A stretch of DNA of 64,000 nt from Topomyia yanbarensis (taxonomy: Eukaryota; Arthropoda; Insecta; Diptera; Culicidae), in the NCBI RefSeq assembly GCF_030247195.1, contig NC_080671.1, forward strand, positions 430,900,539-430,964,538. Direction: 5' to 3'. The position numbers and the translations under genes were made by a program. Of the stretch, positions 13,090 through 28,752 are shown in pieces (the stretch's first letter is position 1; the number at the start of each line of letters is the position of its first letter). The notes below the pieces were generated by a model. The model had not been told where the DNA came from, ran no database searches, and saw only the letters and a list, made by a program, of their open reading frames with translations.

Positions 13090-14638
13090 CAGCCCGATTG
13101 AGCTATTCAAACAGTGTTGCTATGATTAATAATAAAATCCACTTGTTTTGAAGTCATACTATTTCTTTAGTTAATTCACAAATTTACAATAGTCCACGAA
13201 TATGTTCAGTAGAAGAATACCTTTAGAAATATATAGTGTTCTCATGAGCTGATTGATTTTTTATGAATTTATTTTCAATTTTAACCGATTTTCCATACTA
13301 ATTTCCATACAAACTTTGAAATTTTTGGAGGGTCCGTAGACACAACCGATTGGTACCAAAATTTGCACAATAGACCTTTCTCGTCCGACCTAACCCCCTT
13401 TTTTCTTATTTTTATTCAAAAGACTACACATTTTTAAAAATATTTCCGCTGAAATGAGACTTTTTAGAGCTATCGTGATTTTTTAATGATTTTTTAAAAT
13501 TTGAAAAATGCAAGAATGTTGAGTATTTTTTTCACCTTTGCAAGAATGGTGGGACTCAAAATATGTGTTTGGGCAGCACTGTTTTGTATATTTTTGCTTG
13601 GCTTCCTGGCAACGCGGCAAATGAAGTGGTGAGTCGCGGTACAAAGTTCATTGGTTATGTAAACAAACTAAAGTGAACATCTCGGTGGAGAAGGTTGCAT
13701 GGTAATGTTTAACCTCACTTTTTTGACAGTTCAAAGAGATTGTTTACATGATCTTGGAATTTTTGTTGATTCGATCATAGTATGAGAAACTTGGTTTGGT
13801 TCGCTGCCAAATGTTAACACTTTCCCAACAAGGTAATTGATGTCGTCATCATACATTGTTCCGTTAAATTTAACATTTTTACTTTTCTTGTACATGATTC
13901 ATTGAAGAAGCAAGGAATTTCTAGCCAAACATTTGAAAAAGGCCTACTGCCAAATGCAAACAAATCGAATTTTTATGTTCTCTATTAAAATTCTGGGACA
14001 GAACCTGTGGATAGATGTTTTCTTTTTCTTTTTTTCTGTTCATTTTATCTCTTGTCTTGCATAGCCACTCTTTCTTCCTCACATATTTTAAATGGACTGG
14101 CTACATTCGACAGTCCCCCTGACAGCATTTGACGGTTCCCTTTGGCTGCATTTGCCAGCTCCCACTGGCTACAATTGACATTAGGTTTTTTTTTGTATCC
14201 ACACGTTCCGTCCCAGTTAAAAACTATCTATCTGGCCATGTACATAAACATAACGCAACAATGGATTATGAAGAATTTTGATAATGATTTTATAACAAAT
14301 TATAAAAGAGCCCGGCTGATATAAAAGTCCTAACTAGCAATACACTCATTATAAAATGATTATAAAGGATTATTGTAAATGATTCCAAAAGGATTATAAA
14401 GGCAGTGAAATACGTACTCAATGAATTAAGGGGTGTGTCTGATGTAAACAATATGCGCAATCAAACTAAATAAAACAGTATTCAATTTTTAAATAGAATT
14501 ATAATGAATTCGACCAAAACTTCTTTTGCCTTTTTCTCATTTTCAAATGTTTGGGTAGAATTTAGATTATTTTATCGTTGTTGCGATCAATTTCGTTTGG
14601 TTTGTTTTGTTCACAATGTTAGTCGCGCAAGTTAGACA
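13090..14638. other. Intergenic with fragments of a small dispersed repeat
   Basis: About 13660-13770 shares AACCTCACTTTTTT and GTTTACAT words with 17660-17770, and in inverted orientation with about 16640-16740. They look like fragments of one unnamed repeat family. No gene recognised. Confidence 0.4.
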
Positions 14639-15440
14639 ATGTTTCGCCCTGTCCGGCACCGAGTCAACCGATGGTCCAACCTGCGCCGCACTCGTCTGTC
14701 GCTATGTCAGTGGCAGGGACTTGGATTAAAGGCCAAAATTTCAGCTACGGTTGGTGGTGTTGCTGCAATCGGTTTGCCTTCGGCCACGTTGGACATTCGG
14801 CTAACGGGAATATTCAGCGATTCCGGTTCGAAGGAAGCAGCGCCAGTAGCAGACTGCTTCGGTTCAGCAATACGCTCCGGTATCGGACGAAGCTAACACT
14901 CCGACAGGACAAAGGTTTCAACGAGGGGCTCAGGAATAAGTAGCAGAGTCCTTGCACTTCCTGCTTGTCGAGTGAACAATTCTGACGAAACCACTGCCGC
15001 TCTCGCCAAGTTTGATATTCGTAATAAGTGCGACGTCAGCGGTATAGTGCCAGGATTAGTCGAAAACAGTGCCAGGACTGACTTGCCAAGAGCTACAAGA
15101 TTAAATAACAGGGCGTTTTCAAAGTGACCATAGTATAACGTAGAGGCTTTAGCCAGATGATTTATTCAGCAGAATAAGATAGCAAAATTACCCAAAAAAT
15201 AAGACCTGGCTGCCGAAGTGAATCCACACACATCATCACCTACAGAGTCAAGCAATATTGGAACGCAGCGAAATTCCTCACAATGAATTGATCTCGTTAG
15301 GTGAAATTCCAGGAAGTACAATTTTCAAAGCATAATTTAATCGACCGAAATTGTAGTCCTCAGTCGAGAGAGAGAGACTGATAGAGTAGCAGCAGCTAGG
15401 AATTTTCTTTCGAATGCTAGCAGCGGTTTCGCGTATCCTG
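14639..15440 (+). other. GC-richer block with two overlapping open frames, unrecognised
   Basis: Two plus-strand frames (14639-14896, 85 codons; 14671-14943, 90 codons) overlap in a compositionally coding-like block. I recognise no domain in either frame. The next 500 bp carry further GC-rich segments with stops in all frames, suggesting a decayed gene or element rather than an active one. Confidence 0.3.
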
Positions 15441-15450
15441 CACTAAGTAG

Positions 15451-17270
<1,820 letters not shown>

Positions 17271-17274
17271 AGTA

Positions 17275-17425
17275 GAGCCTGGTGGAGCTGAAGATCAAAA
17301 ATTGAACCAGTCTAATATAGACATTGTCTCAATTTGTCGAGTTGAGTTGGCCCTCCAGGCCTCGGAAAAACTTTTCAAAGTTTGAGCGGATCCAATACAT
17401 TTCTTTTGTAAGAAATGTGAAAAGT
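17275..17425 (+). mobile_element. Right-end fragment of a GTTGGCCCTCC-type TIR element
   Basis: It carries ATTGTCTCAATTTGTCGA, GGCCCTCCAGGCCTC and ATTTCTTTTGTAAGAAATGTGA, matching in layout the right end of the element at 25250-26656 (GACGAACTGAATCGAATGG, GGCCCTCCGGGCCTCC). A closer relative lies at about 50000-50130. Decayed and non-coding. Confidence 0.5.
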
Positions 17426-20400
17426 ATAAAAAAAATAGTGTACGGTAATTAAAATCTTTAATTGGATTTTTGAATAAATAAGCTTTTTGCTAACTTTAAT
17501 TTAAGGCATTTTCCACACGGTTCGAAATCAATCAACCGACCAATCATGCAGAAGTGTCCACCCGTCATGCGTTCCAACTGTTTGCAGATCGCAGTTCAAA
17601 GTTTGTCCTCAGACTAACAGACGCAACAATTAATTTACCGTACATGAAGAACATGCCATGGAATTATTTGAACCTCACTTTTTTACATTTTGGAGAGCTT
17701 ATTTACATTGATTTGGATAATTTTTGAGTTCGAGTCGCTTTTAAATTCACCTTGTAAACCAGTTAACTTTAATATTTTCTTTAATGGCGTTATCATGCAA
17801 TGCTTCAAACGTGAACTGTCAATTCGGATCAAACAGGTTGTAGCTAAAATTAAAAACTAGGGAATTTGTTCAGTGTTATATCTGTTAGCAAGTGGTTTAA
17901 CGGCACTTGATACCGTTGAAAGTACTTTTGTACATACATTCCTGCAGTCCAGTGCCTCTGGTTCTGATGACTTACGAGTAGTGCAAAATGGGTTTGGGTA
18001 ATTAATTGTTTAATTGTTGGAACAGACTGTATATGATGTAAGGTTCCAGATAAATCATAAAAACCAAACAATTAAAAATACAATAAACAAAGCAATTTCG
18101 CGCTAGTATCCAACCGGAAAAGAGAAACGTTATATCTTGAATAATCTTGTGTTAAACCTGCTTCGAAGATATAATCATACCTCAATTGTGTCAACGATGT
18201 ATACCTACATTTACCGTTTTAACAGTATGTGCCATAAAAATGCGAACGTTTGATTTACTATAAGTACTTGTTGTAAGAAGTTACTGGTATAATCCAACTG
18301 GCACCATATGCTCGCAAATAGACCCGCACATGCGATGAGGTCATACTGTGAGATATCATGTACACAGTGTTCTGCTGTTACCTTATCTTCGGAAGCCAGT
18401 AAATAGATGTCCTGTCCTGGGCACCACTGGGCTTGCATCGGTTCGCCATTCCATGTCCAACTTTTTAGGGCATCTAGGGTATCAAGACTTTAAGACTTCA
18501 CGACTGTTAAAATCTACAAGTGCTTCTTTTGTAGTGATCCAAGTGCTCTTCGCCAGGGACTCAAGTGCCCTTTGGCAGCAATGGTACTTGATCCGAAAAT
18601 TACGCTTACTTTAACACCAAAGCATCGCTTGTGACGAAATCTACGAGCAATTCAACGGTACTGCTATTCCTACTGGTAATTGGATAAACCACCGGCTACG
18701 AACGGAAGTGTGTACGGCTTATTGACGTCAAATGTAGTCAGATTGGCTAAATTTAGCTATAACCCAGCAAACCAGCAATCGTATATAAAAGTTTACAATA
18801 AATTACAAATCATGACAGACTAAATCGAAATTACAAATAGTGCAAGCAAAAATTATGTTTTGTTGTAAAAAGTTCACATAAAATGCAAATCTGTGATCCA
18901 AATACAATTTTGACTTGAAGTTATTTATTAGTCCACTACAACTTAAAACAAAATTGCACATGCGGAAATCTTGAAACATTGTATATAAATTAATTTGCAA
19001 TTGGATTAAACTGCAAAATCGTTAAAAAAAAAATTCTCACCTGCTTATAGCACTTTGCAAATTCTCTGTCAGACTAGTTCAATATTTGAGCAATAAAAAA
19101 TGGCTTGAGTAAAGAATGTAGGTTTTGATTTGACAGGTATAGAAGGTATCATTGGAGGGCCATATTTAGGTTGGATTATGGTATTTTTAGATCGTAATCA
19201 CAAAGCGATAAAAATGATCAAATATAATCGTTGCTTGACAGTGTATAAATAGGTGAGTACATAGCGGCTATGCTGGGAATACGAAGATCTCAGGTTCGAA
19301 ACTGTGGAAGTAAATCGTAGCAGGTAATTTAATAATTGATGTTCCAGTAACTCCAAACTCATCCATGAAAGACATATCTACCAGTGTGGACGTAACTATG
19401 TCTTATAACAGAATTATAGAAATTTTATCCTGATTTTTTATTTTCATGTTATTTTTTAAAAAAATACTCCTTGTTACCACATTGGGGACCTTAAGCTGCA
19501 TAAACTTTCATGTGTGATTGTAAATTTGATCACATATAAACAGATAAGCTAGATGATTGTATAATGCTTCTGATGAGATCAAAATTCGTCGTAAATCACA
19601 TACTTCTACTATACCGATTTGTTGTACGTATATGGCCTCCTCTCCCCTGCCTATCCATGTATCTGATATGAACAAATATAAAAATACGTTTTTCAACGCA
19701 CTAACCTTGCTGGTGTGCCACGAAACTGCTACTTAAGGAAGCTAGAAAATTTTCCTATATAATCAATCCGAGTTTTTGATGGAATGCCATCTGTAGCTCC
19801 TATTTTGTGCGAAAATATCACCCCTCTTCACTTGTGGTTTCTTTTCGAAACACTCTTCTGTTCGTTTTCATTGCACTTTTTCAAATGCACTTTTTTCACA
19901 TATCACTGCAAAAACACTCGCGAAACTTTAATCGTTTACTAACAAAACTTCAAATTTTCTGCCAATGTGCAGATGACCAAAGGAAAATGTTCGGAACTCT
20001 CATTTGTGCGTTTGAATTTTCACTTCAGATTTCAGTTTTTCCTAATGTAAACAAGCGAGTCGGTGCCTAGCAACGTGGCTTCCACATATCTTCACCTTAA
20101 CACAAATTAATAAAATACGGAATATTTTCTATAAGGAAAGTATTTCCAACGACACGACTAGACACTTGCATTCCGAAACTGTATCGCAAATCTGACTACC
20201 CCTCAGTAACTCAGGTAACTGGTACTGTCAAATATGACATTTGGTAGGAAAATGTATGAAACTTGCAACACTGAATATTCTGTTATTTTTTCCAAACAAC
20301 CTTCCGTGGCAACCCCTGGTTACGCTGTATGAACTTATTTGTTTACAAAATCGTTAAATTTTTTTCGGATAAATATTTTGAGTAGTATAAAGAGTAATTT

Positions 20401-20439
20401 AGCGTTTGATTGCTTTTTGTAATGTTGTGGTCACATTGC
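17426..20439. other. Intergenic, nothing recognised
   Basis: No supported gene. About 18290-18360 resembles 22590-22660 (shared CCAACTGG/CCAGTTGG, then a TAGACCCGCACATGC-like stretch), evidence of another low-copy dispersed repeat. Short open frames have no motifs. Confidence 0.35.
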
Positions 20440-21410
20440 TAATTCAAAAGCAACTATGAGTAAGCGGAAGAAAGTTCAAAAGCAAGCGCTATGGGTGATT
20501 ATGCAGATTCATTAAAGAGCGATTTCATCGGGAGCGGCTTCATCGAAAAGCAGCGAATCTACAGAAAAGCATCCTAAAGAAGTTGCCGTCCTGGAGCAAG
20601 CATTCAGCGAACTGGACATAGCTAATGCAAATTAACACACTGGTTTCTAACACCGATTTTAATGCGTGCTTGGAATATTTGTCGTTGGTATCAAAATCCT
20701 GTTAAGCATCCAACAGAAATCAAGGTTTTGGATATTTACCCCAGTCTAAGAAAAACAAAATCAACAACCTTATTACTGGATTGGTGAATTCTTTAAAAAG
20801 GGGTGCATTTTTGGGATGTCTGGATGGTTCGGACATTAGTACTCGCATTTGCGAATTGCGAAAAATGGTATCAGTAAGAAAACGGTTAGTTTCAGAAACA
20901 TGATAATTCGATATAGAAACAAATGTAATATTCCTAGCATCATCCCAATCGAAAGTTTTATAAATTGTCTCTTAGCTGCAAGATTTTTATAGAAATGAAT
21001 TTTAGCTCACTATTAGTGTGATAGTTAATGCTGAATTGGTGTTTGGATTCGAGTAAAGAAAGGTGATGTTTATTCATTTCGCCTTGGTGGAGCATCGATA
21101 TGCCAATACCGATCGCAGCATGTTACTGTTTTATCTAATTTTGGAGTACATATTGTCAAGTCGTCGGTACTTAGCTTAGCTTGCTGCTGCTGAACGTGTC
21201 TTCGGACCGCCAGACTTCCCCAAAAGCATCTTCATGTGCTGAGTGTGGAGGTTCGAGTTTGGGAATGTCAGGGAGCAAGTGTGAAATTGATTTTATTGCT
21301 TTGATCGTATCGCGTAGAGCACCATCTACCATCGCTTGCAGCAGTTTTTGTAGCGAAGAATCGACTACTGTCATTTCGTTTAGGATTTGTATATGTGCGG
21401 AAGGTTGATG
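20440..21410 (+). other. Block with broken coding-like segments, unrecognised
   Basis: An ATG at about 20457 opens a short basic peptide (MSKRKKVQKQALW) that soon stops. Other short coding-like stretches follow on the plus strand, and a 67-codon minus-strand frame covers 21171-21374. It looks like a decayed autonomous element or gene, but I find no catalytic motif and cannot assign a family. Confidence 0.3.
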
Positions 21411-25244
<3,834 letters not shown>

Positions 25245-25249
25245 CTATT

Positions 25250-26656
25250 TTAATCCACCTAGCGGTGCAATTGTGCCTTTCTCAATCATGAATCACGAGA
25301 ATGTGTGCGTTGTTTATATTCATTAAAAACTTTTAAATGCATATATTACATTTTATTATTATACCTCACATGACAACTATATACCGGAAAATAAATCATT
25401 ATTCGAGTTCTAAAATTTTGAAAAAGAAAAAACAGCCACGGTAATATTGAACTGAAAAAAGGTGCGAAATCGGCAAAGTCCCAAAAAGTCGATTTTTATA
25501 AAAAAAAATGTTTTTCGAGATAACATAAAATCTCGACGTTTCATGCATTTTAAAGATGTTTGGCATCAAAAATACGAATTCGATTTCTGAAATTTCATGA
25601 GGTCCCCCCTTTGAAAAAAAAATTTAATTCCGGCTTATATGGGAATTTCATATGTGACCGGACGGTTTAGTCTATATTTCCGGAACCATATAAGCGATCC
25701 GTACGAAATTTTATAGACATCTATGGGGATATTATAGCTATCATTTGGGATTAAGTTTGTGAAAATCGGCCCATCCATTTCCGGGAAACTGATGTGAGTT
25801 CGTAAATTTTGAAAGATGGCCGCTTTTCCCGGGCACTTCCGGAACCGTTTATGGTGGTCAATGTAGTCAACGAAAGTATGGTTGGCCGTCGGTGACCTAG
25901 AACAGCAAATTTAAGTTGTTTGAGAGACATTTTAGCGAAATTTTTACCTTTTTTGCTTTCATCGGAGTATCGGTTTGAATCACAATTTGCTATGTGATCG
26001 CACGCCACAACCTGTAACTCCGGAACCGGAAGTCGTATCGGGATGAAATTAAATAGCCATTTACGGAGACGCAATACCTTTCATTTGAGGCCAAGTTTAG
26101 TCGAATCGGTCTAGCCATCTCCGAGAAACCGATGTGACTGTTATTCTGAATTTAGATACTTCCGCCGGGGCTTCCGGAACCGAGGATGGTGGCCAATGTG
26201 GCCAAATAGACTTTGAATGGATGTTAGTGACCTAATACTACAAATCGAAGCAGTTGTGGTCGTATTTTGGAAAAATTTTCACCTTTATACATTCATTGCA
26301 GAATTTATTAAAATCGACATTTTCTGCGTGTTCGTACTTATCACCCTGTAAATCCGGAACCGGAAGTCGGATCCATTAGAAATTCAATAGCAGCCTATGG
26401 GAACGTTGCACCTTTCATTTGAGACTAAGTTTGTCAAAATCGGTTCAGCCATCTCTGAGAAAAATGAGTGACATTTTTGGTCACATACACACACACATAC
26501 ACACACATACATACATACACACATACATACACACACACAGACATTTGCCGAAGTCGACGAACTGAATCGAATGGTATATGTCACTCGGCCCTCCGGGCCT
26601 CCGTTAAAAAGTCGGTTTTCAGAGCAATTGCAATACCTTTCTATTGAGAAAGGCAA
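25250..26656. mobile_element. Long TIR element, GTGCCTTTCTCAAT-ended
   Basis: The left end GTGCCTTTCTCAATCA and the right end CTATTGAGAAAGGCAAAAA are inverted. The interior contains repeated modules of about 300 bp, each with a CCGGAACCG motif, an ACCGGAAGTCG-type motif and a sentence-like block (AAAATCGG..CAGCCATCT..GAGAAA) at about 25760, 26100 and 26440. An ACAC/ATAC microsatellite lies at 26485-26540. No transposase is visible. Fragments of relatives occur at 17275-17425, 34440-34560, 39110-39220, 44640-44780 and 50000-50130. Confidence 0.75.
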
Positions 26657-27076
26657 AAAATATAATGTAATAAAATAAAATGCAATATAATATAATAAAA
26701 TGCAATATAATATAATATAACGTAATACAATAAAGTATACCGTCGTGCGGTGCTACATTGGATATGTGGGGCTACTTTGCACACTTTAGTCTTCAATATT
26801 TTCTAACAGGCGCACTTTTATTACTTTTATTATACTTTTGACATTTGCAGAGCCATATCTTTTAACCATGTTGCATGTCTTTTGTGATTTTTTTTAACAC
26901 TATTCACCAAAATAAACAAAACACTTCAAGGAAAACCTTCAATGTACTGTGACCACATATAATTTCTTGGAAAGAAAAAGAGAAATGATGAAATTCTTTG
27001 TTTCTAGTACATCAGGATCGGTTTTTTATGAGCATTTGAAGATTTTTGTGACTAATCATTCTCAACAACTTTACCG
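26657..27076. other. AT-rich spacer
   Basis: TAATATAATA-type simple sequence at 26660-26730, then unassigned sequence. No gene. Confidence 0.4.
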
Positions 27077-27525
27077 TACTATTCTATATTTGCCCCTAAG
27101 GAGAAAAATTGAGTAAACACCAAAATTCCTCACTAGGACGAAAATTGTTGGTGAAACCAGTCTTTGTACGTCAAGGGCACAAATTCTAACTTAATAAAGT
27201 CATGGGTGTATTCGACTTGGTCTCATCAGAAACCGACCCTAACTTATTGTCGGAATAGATTAGCGTCGGCTTGACGCTAAATCCCTAAAACTAAAACACA
27301 CGTTGTGTTTCGATCGAACGACTGGCCAAACGTGATGTCCCGTCCGAGCAGATGTTCTGCTTATGCCGATAAGACACGGTGAAGCCGGCGCTAATCTATT
27401 CCGACAATAAGTTAGTGTCGGCTTCTGATGAGACGCAGTCGAAACGCACCCATAACTTTATTACCGTAGATACCAAGGACTCTAAATAATGCTTTGAGTT
27501 TCTTCTCTATGTATTTTTCCAGGTG
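27077..27525. mobile_element. MITE copy 3 of the TATTTCTCCTTAG family, diverged
   Basis: The left end is CTATTCTATATTTGCCCCTAA. The inner pair is TCGACTTGGTCTCATCAGAA and TTCTGATGAGACGCAGTCGA, and the core carries ATTCCGACAATAAGTTAG-type inverted words. The same nested-palindrome layout is seen at 6743-7121 and 49390-49861, but the central 100 bp differ. Confidence 0.7.
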
Positions 27526-27783
27526 GATTATTCACCAAAATTATTTTTTACAAGAGATATTTGTATGTACAATGCGTTAGCAGCGGGTAGACGAGAGGCG
27601 AATGGAGTGATATGTAAAAGTGGCATATTTTTCTATAAATATATTCTAATTTATATATCAATTATATTATATGCAATTAAGTAAAGGGCGAACACGAAAT
27701 TATTGCGACACATTCAACAGGGCATAACTTTTTTACCATTGGATAAAAATCAACCAAATTTTGCACACTTTCTCATTGATGTG

Positions 27784-27932
27784 TGTGGTATCGTACCAAA
27801 TAAGCTAGCCATGACTTTAGTGCCAGAGTAGTGTGATACTTGTTACGAGATAGACGTAAAATATATTGTGCTTACACAGAAGCTAATAGATCAAGTGCTA
27901 GTAATCTTCAGTTCCGAAATCCTGTTACTACA
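27784..27932 (+). repeat. 5' LTR, 149 bp
   Basis: Starts TGTGGTATC and ends TTACTACA, identical at every position to the copy at 32962-33110. It is short for an LTR. A TATATT-like motif lies in the middle (AAAATATATTG). Confidence 0.95.
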
Positions 27933-27933
27933 T

Positions 27934-27946
27934 TGGCGACGAGGAG
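27934..27946 (+). other. Primer-binding site
   Basis: TGGCGACGAGGAG begins one base after the LTR, the normal place for the tRNA primer site of a Ty3/gypsy element. The tRNA used cannot be assigned without a comparison. Confidence 0.65.
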
Positions 27947-27951
27947 AAAAT

Positions 27952-28752
27952 GTGAGTACATGCATTATATGTGGAAAATTTTCATTTGGTTACATTGATC
28001 GTCTCCAAAATTCCACGCACCATTCAAATCGAGTTCAATACGGTAGCTACGCCACCCGGAATTTTCAAGCGTGCAAAGTTTCAAACGAAATACTTCCATG
28101 GCAACCGCGAAACTACAAACTTCCATGGTTTGCTATATATTTCTGAACAGCCGTTAAGAAAAAAAACGTGTTTGTTATGATTGAGTTCGACATACTAATG
28201 TACGGTGAAATCATTACGGGGGCATTGTGGTGTTATGTGTTATTCGGTGGGTTGTTCCGACTACGAATGGTAGATTATCCTGCTACAGATGATCATGTTA
28301 TCTGTACACAAGAGACAGAAAACGATAACTTAAATGCAGTTGGTTTCAGGTATGTATGTATAAGATTCATGTTAACATTTGGAATTAATGATATGAAATA
28401 AAAAAAAATGCATGTGAAAACTGATTTTTATTCACAATTGTTCGCTAAAAAAATATACATAAGAAAAATTGTAAGGCGGAATCGCCATACTTTATCAAGT
28501 GGAAAGCGGGTTCGCCACGGTACAACTATTAGGTGAAAATGAGTCACCAAGTTACATGAAGTACGAAAGGCGGGTTCGCCACAGTATGTGAAATTGGGTT
28601 AGCCACAAATGTGTAAATTGAAGAAGGCGGGTTCGCCACACAAATTCCATTGAGAAGGTCAGTTCGCCAAAATGATAAACAAGTTTTTATTTGGCATGAA
28701 ATATTTATGAATTTGTTTTGTTTTTTCTGCATTTTGTTCAATGAAATAATAG
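27952..28752 (+). other. Candidate leader intron that creates the gag start codon
   Basis: A strong donor GTGAGT (27952-27957) follows the bases AT, and a TAG acceptor (28750-28752) precedes G. Removing these 801 nt joins AT and G into an ATG that opens directly into the gag frame at codon GCT (28754). Unspliced, the same ATG is followed at once by TGA. In the genome the gag frame itself has no ATG near its beginning: it is open from 28745. Inside the intron are a 77-codon frame (28168-28401) with no motif and the hairpin array at 28475-28668. The inference is strong by frame but untested. Confidence 0.65.
28475..28668 (+). repeat. Array of short GGCGGGTTCGCC hairpins in the retrotransposon leader
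   Basis: Near-palindromic 12-mers GGCGGGTTCGCC or variants lie at 28475-28486, 28505-28516, 28569-28580, 28626-28637 and 28657-28668, with a degenerate one near 28597-28606 and a GGTG..CACC stem at 28532-28548. Most are followed by ACA or AT. Each could form a 4-bp stem with a GGTT or GAAT loop. The repeated, spaced design suggests an RNA-recognition signal. Confidence 0.75.

Noticed and set aside
28168..28401. 77-codon frame in the retrotransposon leader as an accessory gene
   Set aside because: No motif, sits inside the proposed leader intron, and composition is like the surrounding leader. A GTATGT donor at its end keeps a small alternative exon possible, but the evidence is too thin.
28475..28668. 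CRISPR-like repeat array
   Set aside because: Repeats are only 12 bp, spacers are irregular, and the context is the leader of a eukaryotic LTR element.
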